From Streptomyces sp. 549 (GTDB lineage Bacteria > Actinomycetota > Actinomycetes > Streptomycetales > Streptomycetaceae): 64,000 bases of DNA. Below the pieces are notes generated by a model. That model made no database searches and was not told where the DNA came from. It worked only from the letters and a program-made list of their open reading frames with translations. Shown in pieces: positions 1 through 9,345 of the stretch. The stretch is taken from positions 124,001-188,000 of the forward strand of contig NZ_JASKMT010000008.1 of NCBI RefSeq assembly GCF_030124175.1, written 5' to 3'. Both the position numbers and the translations under genes were made by a program. Within the stretch, counting starts at the first letter, position 1. Every line of letters starts with the position of its first letter.

Positions 1-560
1 ACCCGGACGCCGAACGGCGACCGGTGGCCGGTCCCCGTTTCGAGCGTCCCCGCGGGACGGGATTCGACGGCCGTCACGAACACCCCTGATCACAAGCGAC
101 ATCCGCGGCAGACTGCCGCGAGGGAACAAGCGAGTACCGGCGTGCAGACCCGGTGTAGGACTCGCACGTACCACGCCACTTTAGACGCCCTGCGAAGTTC
201 GTCCGCCCCCGGGGTCGCCGTGTTGGCGGTGCCCCGCCGCGCGCCCCTCCGTACGGCCGGTGGCACCCGGTCGGCGGCGTTCGGCATGACCGGGTGCCGC
301 CGACCGGGTGCCCGCCGGTCCCGATCGCGGCGCCCGAGCGGCCGCCGCGGTTTCCCGTCAGGCGCCCCCGGGTACCCCGACCGACCCCGGATGAGTGGTT
401 CGCGGGAACAGCACGTAATACTGAGCGGTTGCCCTGAGGAACGGGTGACCAACGAGCGAACAGAGGAAATGCCGCGTGACCCGTCAGGGGTAGGCTCGGC
501 AGCGCCCGGTGCGGCACAGGTCACCGGCTTCCGTCATGTGGAGAGGAGCCCTGAGTCAGG
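1..560. other. Intergenic region upstream of tkt
   Basis: No convincing gene. Open frames here lack a ribosome-binding site and family resemblance. The stretch holds a long perfect inverted repeat (262-312) and the leader of tkt, with a GAGAGGAG Shine-Dalgarno at 541-548. A TAGGCT at 491-496 could be a -10 box, but no good -35 lies 17-18 nt upstream. The left neighbour lies outside the window; if it reads leftward, this is a divergent promoter region. Confidence 0.5.
262..312. repeat. 17-bp perfect inverted repeat (hairpin)
   Basis: Arms at 262-278 and 296-312 are perfectly complementary over 17 bp, with a 17-nt loop that can extend the stem through G-U pairs. There is no T-run. It lies about 250 bp upstream of tkt, so it would be a terminator for a gene entering from the left, a protein-binding site, or a leader structure. 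Confidence 0.6.
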
Positions 561-2648
561 GTGAGCAGCAAGCCGACCACCACACATCCCGAGTCGACGT
601 TCGAGTGGACCGATCTGGACCAGCGAGCCGTCGATACGGTCCGGGTCCTGGCGATGGACTCCGTGCAGAAGGTCGGCAACGGCCACCCCGGCACGGCCAT
701 GTCCCTCGCGCCGGCCGCCTACGTGCTCTTCCAGAAGCTGATGCGGCACGACCCGGCCGACTCGCACTGGAGTGGCCGCGACCGCTTCGTGCTCTCCGTA
801 GGCCACTCCAGTCTGACGCTGTACATCCAGCTCTACCTGGCCGGATACGGCCTGGAGCTGGAGGACCTGAAGTCGTTCCGCACCTGGGACAGCAAGACCC
901 CCGGGCACCCGGAGGTCCACCACACCACCGGTGTGGAGACCACGACCGGGCCGCTCGGCCAGGGCATCGGCAACGCGGTGGGCATGGCGATGGCCGCCCG
1001 CTACGAGCGCGGCCTGTACGACCCGGAGACCCCCCAGGGCGAGTCGCCCTTCGACCACACCGTCTGGGTGTTCTGCGGCGACGGCGACCTCCAGGAGGGC
1101 GTGGCCGCGGAGGCGTCCTCGCTCGCCGGCCACCAGAAGCTCGGCAACCTGGTGATGCTGTGGGACGACAACCACATCTCCATCGAGGGCGACACCGAGA
1201 CGGCCGTCTCCGAGGACACCCTCAAGCGCTACGAGGCGTACGGCTGGCACGTGCAGCGTGTCGAGCAGGGCGAGAACGGCGACCTCGACCCCAGGGCCCT
1301 GCACGAGGCGATGGTCGCGGCGCGTGCCGAGACCTCCCGCCCGTCGCTCATCGCCGCCCGGTCGATCATCGCCTGGCCCGCGCCGAACGCGCAGAACACC
1401 GAGGCCGCGCACGGCTCGGCGCTCGGCGCCGAGGAGGTCGCCGCCACCAAGCGGGTGCTCGGCTTCGACCCGGAGCAGCAGTTCCAGGTCGACGAGGAGG
1501 TGCTCACCCACACCCGGTCGGCCCTCGACCGCGGCCGTGAGATGCACGGCGAGTGGGACAAGTCCCTCGCCGCCTGGCGCAGCGCCCAGCCCGAGCGCGC
1601 CGTGACCTTCGACCGGATCCGCGAGCGCCAGATGCCCGACGGATGGCGGGACGCGGTGCCGAGCTTCGAGCCTGGCAAGGACGTCGCCACCCGCAAGGCG
1701 TCCGGCGCGGTGCTGAAGGCCATCGGCGAGGTCCTGCCCGAGCTGTGGGGCGGCTCCGCCGACCTGGCCGGCTCCAACAACACCACCATCGCCGACACCT
1801 CGTTCCTGCCGGAAGGCAACAGCCTCCCGGGCGCCCACCCGTACGGCCGGACGGTGCACTACGGCATCCGCGAGCACGCCATGGGCGCGGTGATGAACGG
1901 TGTCGCGCTGCACGGCAACACCCGCATCTACGGCGGCACCTTCCTGGTCTTCTCCGACTACATGCGCCCCGCGGTGCGGCTGGCCGCCCTGATGAAGGCG
2001 CCCGTCACCTACGTCTGGACGCACGACTCGATCGGTCTGGGCGAGGACGGCCCCACGCACCAGCCCGTCGAGCACCTGTCGGCGCTGCGCACCATTCCCG
2101 GCCTCAACGTGGTCCGGCCCGCCGACGCCAACGAGACGGCCACCGTCTGGGCCGAGGTCCTGGACCGGCACGCGCTGCACCCGGCGCCGCACGGCATCGC
2201 CCTCACCCGGCAGAACGTGCCCACCTACGAGGCGAACCCGGACGCGGCCAAGGGCGGCTACGTGCTGTTCGAGGCGGAGGGCGGCACCCCGCAGGTGGTG
2301 CTGATCGCCACCGGTTCCGAGGTCCAGCTCGCCGTGGAGGCCCGTGAGACGCTGCAGGCCGCCGGCGTGCCGACGCGTGTGGTGTCCATGCCGTGCGTGG
2401 AGTGGTTCGACGAGCAGGACGCCCAGTGGCGCGACGCGGTGCTGCCGCCGTCGGTCCGGGCCCGGGTGGCCGTGGAGGCGGGGGTCGCCCTGACCTGGCA
2501 CCGCTTCGTCGGCGACGCCGGCCGGATCGTGTCGCTGGAGCACTTCGGCGCCTCCGCCGACTACCAGACCCTCTACCGCGAGTTCGGCATCACCGCCGAC
2601 GCCGTGGTCGCGGCTGCCCGGGAATCACTCGAAGCCGCCGCACGCTGA
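561..2648 (+). CDS. tkt: Transketolase
   Basis: TPP-dependent transketolase (695 aa) moving two-carbon units between sugar phosphates in the non-oxidative pentose-phosphate pathway; cytosolic. The TPP/Mg site GDGDLQEG is near residues 173-180, followed by the DDN that replaces the usual NN. The N-terminal GNGHPG and the pyrimidine-domain GIREHAMG segment are also present. Length fits the family (about 660-700 aa). GTG start chosen because GAGAGGAG lies 12 nt upstream and homology begins shortly after. First gene of tkt-tal-zwf-opcA-pgl, which together covers the oxidative branch plus the transketolase/transaldolase steps. Confidence 0.97.
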   Translation: MSSKPTTTHPESTFEWTDLDQRAVDTVRVLAMDSVQKVGNGHPGTAMSLAPAAYVLFQKLMRHDPADSHWSGRDRFVLSVGHSSLTLYIQLYLAGYGLELEDLKSFRTWDSKTPGHPEVHHTTGVETTTGPLGQGIGNAVGMAMAARYERGLYDPETPQGESPFDHTVWVFCGDGDLQEGVAAEASSLAGHQKLGNLVMLWDDNHISIEGDTETAVSEDTLKRYEAYGWHVQRVEQGENGDLDPRALHEAMVAARAETSRPSLIAARSIIAWPAPNAQNTEAAHGSALGAEEVAATKRVLGFDPEQQFQVDEEVLTHTRSALDRGREMHGEWDKSLAAWRSAQPERAVTFDRIRERQMPDGWRDAVPSFEPGKDVATRKASGAVLKAIGEVLPELWGGSADLAGSNNTTIADTSFLPEGNSLPGAHPYGRTVHYGIREHAMGAVMNGVALHGNTRIYGGTFLVFSDYMRPAVRLAALMKAPVTYVWTHDSIGLGEDGPTHQPVEHLSALRTIPGLNVVRPADANETATVWAEVLDRHALHPAPHGIALTRQNVPTYEANPDAAKGGYVLFEAEGGTPQVVLIATGSEVQLAVEARETLQAAGVPTRVVSMPCVEWFDEQDAQWRDAVLPPSVRARVAVEAGVALTWHRFVGDAGRIVSLEHFGASADYQTLYREFGITADAVVAAARESLEAAAR

Positions 2649-2683
2649 CGCCTGCACCCGACTCACCAGGAGATGCAATCCCC

Positions 2684-3802
2684 ATGACAGACGCACTCAA
2701 GCGCCTCTCCGACGAAGGCGTCGCGATCTGGCTGGACGACCTGTCGCGCCAGCGCATCACGTCCGGCAACCTCGCCGAACTGCTCGACCAGAGCCACGTC
2801 GTCGGTGTCACCACCAACCCGTCGATCTTCCAGAAGGCGATCTCCTCGGGCGACGGCTACGACCAGCAGCTCGCCGACCTGGCCACCCGCGGTGTCAGCG
2901 TGGAGGAGGCGCTGCGGATGATCACCACCGCTGACGTGCGCGACGCCGCGGACATCCTGCGCCCGGTGTTCGACGCCACCAACGGCCGCGACGGCCGGGT
3001 GTCCATCGAGGTCGACCCGCGCCTGGCCCACCGCACCGCGCCCACCGTCGCCGAGGCCAAGCAGCTGGCCTGGCTGGTGGACCGGCCCAACACCCTCATC
3101 AAGATCCCGGCCACCCAGGGGGGCCTGCCGGCGATCACCGAGGTGATCGCCACCGGCATCAGCGTCAACGTCACGCTGATCTTCTCGCTGGACCGCTACC
3201 GTCTGGTGATGGACGCCTACCTGGCGGGCCTGGAGAAGGCCGACGCCAAGGGCCTGGACATCTCCAGCATCTACTCGGTGGCGTCGTTCTTCGTCTCCCG
3301 GGTCGACACGGAGATCGACAAGCGCCTCGACGCGCTGGGCACCGACGAGGCGGCGGCTCTCAAGGGCAAGGCCGCCCTCGCCAACGCGCGGCTGGCCTAC
3401 CAGGCGTACGAGGAGGTCGTCTCCTCCGACCGCTGGAAGGCCCTGGAGGCCAAGGGCGCCAACGTGCAGCGCCCGCTGTGGGCCTCGACCGGCGTGAAGG
3501 ACCCGTCCTACCCGGACACCCTGTACGTGACCGAGCTGGTCGCGCCGAACACGGTCAACACCATGCCCGAGGCCACGCTGGAGGCCACCGGCGACCACGG
3601 CAAGATCACCGGCGACACCGTGCGCGGCACCTACCAGCAGGCCAGGGCCGACCTGGACGCCGTCGCCGCGCTGGGCATCCCCTACGAGGAGATCGTCGAA
3701 CTGCTCGAGGTCGAGGGGGTGGAGAAGTTCGAGGCCTCCTGGAACGAACTGCTGGACTCCACCCAGGCGGAGCTCGAGCGACTCGCCCCGAAGGAGGCGT
3801 AA
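2684..3802 (+). CDS. tal: Transaldolase
   Basis: Transaldolase (372 aa) of the long actinobacterial type, exchanging dihydroxyacetone units between sedoheptulose-7-phosphate and glyceraldehyde-3-phosphate. The Schiff-base lysine sits in TLIKIPAT near residue 140, preceded by the [11 protein letters not shown] strand-1 motif. ATG start has AGGAG at 2668-2672. It lies 35 nt after tkt, and its 3' end carries the AAGGAGG Shine-Dalgarno of zwf. Second gene of the pentose-phosphate operon. Confidence 0.97.
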   Translation: MTDALKRLSDEGVAIWLDDLSRQRITSGNLAELLDQSHVVGVTTNPSIFQKAISSGDGYDQQLADLATRGVSVEEALRMITTADVRDAADILRPVFDATNGRDGRVSIEVDPRLAHRTAPTVAEAKQLAWLVDRPNTLIKIPATQGGLPAITEVIATGISVNVTLIFSLDRYRLVMDAYLAGLEKADAKGLDISSIYSVASFFVSRVDTEIDKRLDALGTDEAAALKGKAALANARLAYQAYEEVVSSDRWKALEAKGANVQRPLWASTGVKDPSYPDTLYVTELVAPNTVNTMPEATLEATGDHGKITGDTVRGTYQQARADLDAVAALGIPYEEIVELLEVEGVEKFEASWNELLDSTQAELERLAPKEA

Positions 3803-3807
3803 AGCAG

Positions 3808-5346
3808 TTGAGCGGCGCTTCCGGCAGCAATGCCAACCCGCTGCGTGACGTTCAGGACCGGCGGCTCCCGCGTATCGCGGGGCCGTCCGGCCTGGTCATC
3901 TTCGGCGTCACCGGCGACCTGTCACGCAAGAAGCTCATGCCGGCCGTCTACGACCTCGCCAACCGCGGCCTGCTGCCCCCGGGTTTCTCCCTGGTGGGCT
4001 TCGCCCGCCGCGACTGGGAGCACGAGGACTTCGCCCAGGTGGTGCGGGACGCCGTCAAGGAGCACTCGCGTACTCCGTTCCGCGAGGAGGTCTGGCAGCA
4101 GCTCGCCGAGGGCATGCGCTTCGTGCCGGGCGTCTTCGACGACGACGAGGCGTTCCACACCCTCAAGAGCACCATCGAGGAACTGGACAAGGCGCGCGGC
4201 ACCGGCGGCAACTTCGCCTTCTACCTGTCCGTGCCGCCCAAGTTCTTCCCCACGGTCGTGCAGCAGCTGAAGAAGCACGGCCTCTCCGACGCTCCCGAGG
4301 GTTCCTGGCGGCGGGCCGTCGTCGAGAAGCCCTTCGGGCACGACCTCAAGAGCGCCCAGGACCTCAACCAGGTCGTGCACGGCGTGTTCCGCGCCAGCGA
4401 GGTCTTCCGGATCGACCACTACCTCGGCAAGGAGACGGTCCAGAACATCCTGGCGCTGCGCTTCGCCAACACGATGTTCGAGCCGCTGTGGAACCGCAGC
4501 TACGTCGACCACGTGCAGATCACCATGGCCGAGGACATCGGCATCGGCGGCCGGGCCGGTTACTACGACGGCATCGGCTCGGCGCGGGACGTCATCCAGA
4601 ACCACCTGCTCCAGCTGCTCGCGCTCACCGCGATGGAGGAGCCCTCCTCCTTCGACGCCAAGGCGCTGGTCACCGAGAAGCTGAAGGCGCTGAACGCCGT
4701 CCGGCTGCCGTCCGACCTGGGCCTGCACACCGTGCGCGGCCAGTACACGGGCGGCTGGCAGGGCGGCGAGAAGGTGCCCGGCTACCTGGAGGAAGAGGGC
4801 ATCGACCCCGAGTCGACCACCGACACCTTCGCCGCCATCAAGCTGGAGATCGACAACCGCCGCTGGGCGGGGGTGCCTTTCTACCTCCGCACCGGCAAGC
4901 GGCTCGGCCGCCGCGTCACCGAGATCGCGGTGGTCTTCCAGCGGGCCCCCTACTCCCCGTTCGACACCACCGACACCCAGGAGCTGGGGCAGAACGCCCT
5001 GGTCATCCGGGTGCAGCCGGACGAGGGCGTCACCATCAGGTTCGGCTCCAAGGTGCCCGGCACCTCGATGGAGATCCGGGACGTCACGATGGACTTCGCC
5101 TACGGCGAGTCCTTCACCGAGTCCAGCCCGGAGGCCTACGAGCGGCTCATCCTGGACGTGCTGCTCGGCGACGCCAACCTCTTCCCCCGGCACCAGGAGG
5201 TCGAGCGGTCCTGGGAGATCCTCGACCCCGTCGAGGAGTACTGGGACAACCACGGCAAGCCCGAGCCGTACACCGCCGGGACCTGGGGTCCCAAGGCGGC
5301 CGACGAGATGCTCGCACGCGACGGCAGGAGCTGGCGCAGGCCATGA
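3808..5346 (+). CDS. zwf: Glucose-6-phosphate dehydrogenase
   Basis: Oxidises glucose-6-phosphate to 6-phosphogluconolactone and makes NADPH (512 aa). The nucleotide-binding motif FGVTGDLSRKKL is near residue 31 and the active-site signature RIDHYLGKE is near 201-209, with the catalytic His in it. The start is an unusual TTG only 5 nt after the tal stop; it is chosen because AAGGAGG (3791-3797) is ideally spaced and the sequence downstream matches family N-termini. The stop overlaps the opcA start (ATGA). Actinobacterial Zwf usually works with the allosteric partner OpcA, encoded next. Confidence 0.96.
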   Translation: MSGASGSNANPLRDVQDRRLPRIAGPSGLVIFGVTGDLSRKKLMPAVYDLANRGLLPPGFSLVGFARRDWEHEDFAQVVRDAVKEHSRTPFREEVWQQLAEGMRFVPGVFDDDEAFHTLKSTIEELDKARGTGGNFAFYLSVPPKFFPTVVQQLKKHGLSDAPEGSWRRAVVEKPFGHDLKSAQDLNQVVHGVFRASEVFRIDHYLGKETVQNILALRFANTMFEPLWNRSYVDHVQITMAEDIGIGGRAGYYDGIGSARDVIQNHLLQLLALTAMEEPSSFDAKALVTEKLKALNAVRLPSDLGLHTVRGQYTGGWQGGEKVPGYLEEEGIDPESTTDTFAAIKLEIDNRRWAGVPFYLRTGKRLGRRVTEIAVVFQRAPYSPFDTTDTQELGQNALVIRVQPDEGVTIRFGSKVPGTSMEIRDVTMDFAYGESFTESSPEAYERLILDVLLGDANLFPRHQEVERSWEILDPVEEYWDNHGKPEPYTAGTWGPKAADEMLARDGRSWRRP

Positions 5347-6569
5347 ACATCGACCTCACAGACACCACTTCCAGCCAGGTCAACGCCGCGCTGGTGAAGG
5401 CGCGGCGGGCGGCCGGCTTCCCCGCCGTCGGCATGGTGCTGACCCTGGTCATCGTCACCGACGAGGGCAACCACTACGACGCGCTGCGGGCCGCCAACGA
5501 CGCCTCCAAGGAGCACCCCTCCCGCATCCTGGTCGTCATCCGGCGACCGGGACGCTCCCCCCGCGACCGGGCCAGGGCCCGGCTGGACGCCGAGGTCCGC
5601 CTCGGCGGCGAGACGGGGACGGGCGAGACGGTCCTGCTGCGCCTGCACGGCGAACTGGCCTCGCACGCCCACAGCGTGGTGCTGCCGCTGCTGCTGCCGG
5701 ACGCCCCGGTGGTTGTGTGGTGGCCAGAGGACGCCCCGGACAACCCGGCCAAGGACCTGCTGGGCACACTCGCGCAGCGCCGCATCACCGACGCGGCGGC
5801 CAGCGAGGACCCGGTGGCCGCCCTCGACCGCCGCGCCGAGACCTACAGCCCCGGCGACACCGACCTCGCCTGGACCCGGGTGACCCCGTGGCGCAGTGTG
5901 CTTGCGGCGGCGCTCGACCAGCGGCACGGCACCCTCACCGCCGCCGTGGTCGAGGGGGAGGAGTACAACCCCAGCGTCGACCTGCTCGCGCTGTGGCTCG
6001 CGGCCCGGCTGCGCATCCCGGTGGAGCGGGCCCGGTCGGCCGGTCCCGGCATCACCTCGGTCCGGATGGACACCCGCGAGGGCGAGATCAGCCTCAACCG
6101 CGCGGACAGCCCGGTCGCGCACCTCTCGGTGCCGGGGCAGCCCGACCGCCAGGTGGCACTGCACCGCCGCTCCACCGCGGACCTCATCGCGGAGGAACTG
6201 CGCCGCCTCGACCCGGACGAGGCGTACCACGAGGCGCTGTGCCACGGCCTGAGCAAGCTCGACGGCGGCTCGCAGCCCCCTGCCGGTGCGCCGGCCGCAG
6301 CGTCTCCCACAGCCACCGCGTCTCCCACAGCCACCGCGTCCACCGCGGCTTCGGACGCCTCGGCCCCGGCCGGGCAGGCGTCCACGACCCGGCCCCCGGC
6401 CGAGGAGAGCCTGCGGAGGCTCCGGCCCGACCAGGCCCCCAAGCCCAAACCGCCGACGTCCGCACCCGTGGCGCCGGCCGCGTCCGGGCAGCAGCGGACC
6501 GACCCCGAGCCGTCCCCCGAGGCCGTCGAGGAACGTGCCGCAGCAGCCGCGAAGGAGGCAGACGGATGA
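5343..6569 (+). CDS. opcA: Glucose-6-phosphate dehydrogenase assembly protein OpcA
   Basis: OpcA (408 aa) is needed for oligomerisation and activity of glucose-6-phosphate dehydrogenase in cyanobacteria and actinomycetes. The conserved part runs to about residue 310 (VVWWPEDAPDNPAKDLLG near 120-140). A low-complexity tail rich in Ala, Pro, Thr and Ser follows and makes the protein longer than the core family. The tail contains a perfect 18-bp tandem duplication (6301-6336), so it is probably a disordered, evolving extension. ATG overlaps the zwf stop; translational coupling is likely. Confidence 0.93.
   Translation: MNIDLTDTTSSQVNAALVKARRAAGFPAVGMVLTLVIVTDEGNHYDALRAANDASKEHPSRILVVIRRPGRSPRDRARARLDAEVRLGGETGTGETVLLRLHGELASHAHSVVLPLLLPDAPVVVWWPEDAPDNPAKDLLGTLAQRRITDAAASEDPVAALDRRAETYSPGDTDLAWTRVTPWRSVLAAALDQRHGTLTAAVVEGEEYNPSVDLLALWLAARLRIPVERARSAGPGITSVRMDTREGEISLNRADSPVAHLSVPGQPDRQVALHRRSTADLIAEELRRLDPDEAYHEALCHGLSKLDGGSQPPAGAPAAASPTATASPTATASTAASDASAPAGQASTTRPPAEESLRRLRPDQAPKPKPPTSAPVAPAASGQQRTDPEPSPEAVEERAAAAAKEADG
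6301..6336 (+). repeat. 18-bp tandem duplication in opcA
   Basis: Two perfect adjacent 18-bp copies (6301-6318, 6319-6336) in frame within the disordered OpcA tail, coding twice for a six-residue Ser/Pro/Thr/Ala unit. Replication slippage is the likely cause. Confidence 0.9.
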
Positions 6570-7354
6570 ACGACCGCTCCCAGGTGGTGGTCCACCGCGA
6601 CACCGCCGAGATGGCCCGAGCGACCGCGGCCCGGCTGCTGACGCTGCTCGCCGAGGCGCAGACCGCCCGCGGCACCGCCTCGGCGGTGCTCACCGGCGGA
6701 CGCAACGGCAACGCGGTGCTCGCCGCGCTGGCCGGCTCCGCCGCCCGGGACACCGTCGACTGGTCCCGGGTGGACCTGTGGTGGGGCGATGAGCGTTTCC
6801 TGCCGGACGGCGACCCCGAGCGCAACCACACCCAGGCCCGGGAGGCGCTGCTCGACGCACTGCCGCTCGACCCGGCCCGGGTGCACGCCATGCCCCCGTC
6901 CGACGGCCCGCACGGCGACGACCCCGACGCTGCGGCGGAGACCTACGCCGGGGAACTCGCCGAGGCGGCCGGCGCCGCGGCGGCCGGCGCCGAAGCGGTG
7001 CCCGCCTTCGACGTGCTGCTGCTCGGCGTGGGCCCCGACACCCATGTGGCCTCGCTGTTCCCCGGCTTCCCCGCGGTGCACGAGACGGGCGCCAGCGTGG
7101 TAGCGGTCCGCGACGCGCCCAAGCCGCCGCCGACCCGGATCACGCTGACCCCGCCGGCGATCCGGGCCGCCCGGGAGGTGTGGCTGCTGGCCGCCGGCGA
7201 GGACAAGGCCCAGGCCGCGGCGCTGTCCGTGGCCGGGGCCGACCCGGCCGTCGCCCCTGCGGCCGGCGCGCGGGGGACGGAACGCACCCTGTGGCTGCTC
7301 GACGAGGCCGCCGCCGGTCAGCTTCCGGAGCCGGTCCGCGACGCGCTCTCCTGA
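6566..7354 (+). CDS. pgl: 6-phosphogluconolactonase
   Basis: Hydrolyses 6-phosphogluconolactone to 6-phosphogluconate (262 aa, DevB/Pgl type of the GlcN6P isomerase fold). Visible family blocks are LTGGRNGNAVLAAL near residue 45, VDLWWGDERFLP near 70 and LLLGVGPDTHVASLFPG near 150. ATG at 6566 overlaps the opcA stop by 4 nt and has AAGGAGG at 6552-6558. Last gene of the operon; a strong hairpin follows at 7371-7406. Confidence 0.94.
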   Translation: MNDRSQVVVHRDTAEMARATAARLLTLLAEAQTARGTASAVLTGGRNGNAVLAALAGSAARDTVDWSRVDLWWGDERFLPDGDPERNHTQAREALLDALPLDPARVHAMPPSDGPHGDDPDAAAETYAGELAEAAGAAAAGAEAVPAFDVLLLGVGPDTHVASLFPGFPAVHETGASVVAVRDAPKPPPTRITLTPPAIRAAREVWLLAAGEDKAQAAALSVAGADPAVAPAAGARGTERTLWLLDEAAAGQLPEPVRDALS

Positions 7355-7370
7355 GCCCGTCCGCAACCCG

Positions 7371-7406
7371 CTGGGGGCGTCCACCGGACCAGGTGGACGC
7401 CCCCAG
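7371..7406. terminator. Bidirectional terminator between pgl and ABC permease
   Basis: Perfect 15-bp stem (7371-7385 with 7392-7406), 6-nt loop, between the convergent ends of pgl and the exporter operon. No T-run, as is usual in Streptomyces. Confidence 0.8.
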
Positions 7407-7487
7407 AGCCGTTCTCCGGCCCGCTGCCCGGGCCGTCACCGCGCCGGGCGGCCCACTCCCGCCCGCAGGCTGACGCCGCCCGCGGGC

Positions 7488-8264
7488 TCACTCCCACTTG
7501 AAGAAGCGCGCCGCCGCGGCCAGCCCCACCGCTGCCCACGCCACGAGCACACCCAGCGCGCCCCACGGCATGCCCGCGCCGTCGCGCAGCACGTCCCGCA
7601 GGCCCTCGGAGAGCGCCGCCACCGGCAGCAGCCCCAGTACGCCCTGCGCCACCTCGGGGAACTTCTCCAGCGGCACCACGACACCGCCGCCGATCAGCAG
7701 CAGGATGAAGACCAGGTTGGCGGCGGCCAGCGTCGCCTCGGCCTTCAGCGTGCCGGCCATCAGCAGGCCGAGCCCGGCGAACGCCGCGGTACCGGCAACC
7801 AGCAGCGCCGCCGCCGCGAGCGGGTTGCCGCGCGGCGACCAGCCCAGGGCGAGCGCCACCGACACCAGCAGCACCACCTGCAACAGCTCGATCACCAGCA
7901 CCGAGCAGGCCTTGGCGGTCAGCAGCGCCCAGCGCGGCAGCGGGGAGGTGCCCAGCCGCTTGAGCACGCCGTAGCGCCGCTCGAAGCCGGTGGAGATGGC
8001 AAGGCCGGTGAACGCCGTGGACAGCGCAGCCAGGGCCAGGATGCCGGGCGTCAGGAAACCGATGCGGTCGCCGGAGCCGGTGTCCACCAGCTGCACGGTG
8101 CCGAACAGCACCAGCAGCAGCGTCGGGATCACCACCGTCAGCAGCAGCTGCTCACCGTGCCGAAGCAGCATCCGGGTCTCCAGCGCCGCCTGCGCCGCGA
8201 TCATCCGCACCGCCGGGGCGGCGCCCGGCTTCGGCGTGTAGGTGCCCGTGCTCGACTCGCTCAC
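7488..8264 (-). CDS. ABC-2 type transporter permease
   Basis: Membrane subunit (258 aa) of an ABC exporter. Hydrophobic segments starting around residue 43 (LLLTVVIPTLLLVLFG) and several more give about six transmembrane helices of the ABC-2 fold. GTG start at 8264 overlaps the ATPase stop (GTGA), so the two are translationally coupled. The substrate cannot be told; related DrrB-like systems export drugs or lipids. The gene pair lies directly upstream of, and divergent from, sufR. Confidence 0.88.
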   Translation of the reverse strand: MSESSTGTYTPKPGAAPAVRMIAAQAALETRMLLRHGEQLLLTVVIPTLLLVLFGTVQLVDTGSGDRIGFLTPGILALAALSTAFTGLAISTGFERRYGVLKRLGTSPLPRWALLTAKACSVLVIELLQVVLLVSVALALGWSPRGNPLAAAALLVAGTAAFAGLGLLMAGTLKAEATLAAANLVFILLLIGGGVVVPLEKFPEVAQGVLGLLPVAALSEGLRDVLRDGAGMPWGALGVLVAWAAVGLAAAARFFKWE

Positions 8265-9187
8265 CCGCGCAGCTCCTTGCCGGTCAGTTCCAGGAAGACG
8301 TCCTCCAGCGTGTGCCGCTCCACCGAGAGCCGCTCGGGCATCACCCCGTGCTGCGCGCACCAGGAGGTGACGGTGGCCAGCAGTTGCGGGTCGACGGCGC
8401 CGGTGACCCGGTAGCTGCCCGGGGTCAGCTCGGCGGCGGCCGAGTCGGGCGGCAGCGCCTTGAGCAGCGAGCCGACGTCCAGGCCGGGGCGGCCGGTGAA
8501 GCGCAGCGAGTTCTCCGCGCCGCCGCGGCACAGCTCCTCCGGGCTGCCCTCGGCGATCACCCGCCCGGCGTCGATGATGGCCACCTGATCGGCCAGCTCC
8601 TCCGCCTCGTCCATGTAGTGCGTGGTCAGGACGGTGGTCACGCCGTCCGCCCGCAGCTCGCGGACCAGGGCCCAGACGGCGTGCCGGGCCTGCGGGTCGA
8701 GCCCCGCGGTGGGCTCGTCCAGGAACAGCAGCTCGGGGCGCCCGACGAGGGCCATCGCCATCGCCAGCCTCTGCTGCTGGCCGCCGGAGAGCCGCCGGTA
8801 GGGGGTGCGCCCGCACGATCCCAGGCCGAGCCGGGTGATCAGCGAGTCCACGTCCAGCGGGTGGGCGTGCAGCCGGGCCATGTGCCGCAGCATCTCCTCC
8901 GCGCGCACCCCCGGGTACACGCCGCCGCTCTGCAGCATCACCCCGATCCGGGGCCGCAGCGCCGCAGCGTCGGCGACCGGGTCCAGGCCCAGCACCCGCA
9001 CCGTCCCGGCGTCCGGCCGCCGGTAGCCCTCGCAGACCTCGACGGTGGTGGTCTTGCCGGCCCCGTTGGGTCCCAGCACCGCTGTCACGGTGCCGCGGGC
9101 CACCCGCAGGTCGAGCCCGTCCACCGCGGCCTTGCGCCCGTAGCGCTTCACCAGCCCTGCGACCTCGACGGCCGCCGTATTGTGCAT
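8261..9187 (-). CDS. ABC transporter ATP-binding protein
   Basis: ATPase partner (308 aa) of the exporter. Walker A GPNGAGKTTT near residue 38, signature LSGGQQQRLAMA, Walker B LLFLDEPTAGLDP and a switch His in LTTHYMDEAEEL are all intact. The C-terminal extension is typical of DrrA-type ATPases. ATG at 9187 is chosen because a TAGACT -10 box on the minus strand (9200-9195) would give a leaderless message starting there, and the sequence before it lacks homology. Confidence 0.9.
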   Translation of the reverse strand: MHNTAAVEVAGLVKRYGRKAAVDGLDLRVARGTVTAVLGPNGAGKTTTVEVCEGYRRPDAGTVRVLGLDPVADAAALRPRIGVMLQSGGVYPGVRAEEMLRHMARLHAHPLDVDSLITRLGLGSCGRTPYRRLSGGQQQRLAMAMALVGRPELLFLDEPTAGLDPQARHAVWALVRELRADGVTTVLTTHYMDEAEELADQVAIIDAGRVIAEGSPEELCRGGAENSLRFTGRPGLDVGSLLKALPPDSAAAELTPGSYRVTGAVDPQLLATVTSWCAQHGVMPERLSVERHTLEDVFLELTGKELRG

Positions 9188-9257
9188 ACCGGCGAGTCTA
9201 GGGATCGCCCGCGCGACCGGCCGCCCGGGGGTGAGCGGGACCGGCGCGGCCTCCCGG

Positions 9258-9273
9258 GTAAGGCTTGCCTTAC
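9258..9273. promoter_or_regulatory. 16-bp palindrome resembling an iron box
   Basis: Perfect inverted repeat with 7-bp arms and a 2-nt centre (GTAAGGC-TT-GCCTTAC) between the divergent ABC exporter and sufR. It matches 10 of 14 central positions of the IdeR/DmdR1 iron box as I recall it. Iron control of the suf operon would make sense, but the match is partial. Confidence 0.4.
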
Positions 9274-9308
9274 GTGACGTACCCCATTGCGCCTGGTCAG
9301 GACCAGGC

Positions 9309-9345
9309 TTGCCGCTGCTCCGCGAATTACGCAACAATGGTGTTG
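9309..9345 (+). promoter_or_regulatory. sufR promoter with SufR operator
   Basis: CAAC-N6-GTTG at 9332-9345 matches the 14-bp palindrome I recall for Streptomyces avermitilis SufR. It overlaps the GTG start of sufR and a candidate -10 (AACAAT, 9333-9338) placed 18 nt after TTGCCG (9309-9314). The transcript would be nearly or fully leaderless, and bound SufR would cover the -10 and start site, fitting autorepression. Confidence 0.75.

Noticed and set aside
142..564. 140-codon open frame upstream of tkt
   Set aside because: It runs through the hairpin and into tkt, has no Shine-Dalgarno or family resemblance, and is Arg/Ser/Pro-rich as expected of a random frame in GC-rich DNA.
534..2543. 669-codon antisense frame over tkt
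   Set aside because: A mirror frame produced by G/C at third positions of the real gene; its translation is low-complexity Gly/Val/Arg/His. The same applies to other long antisense frames in the window.
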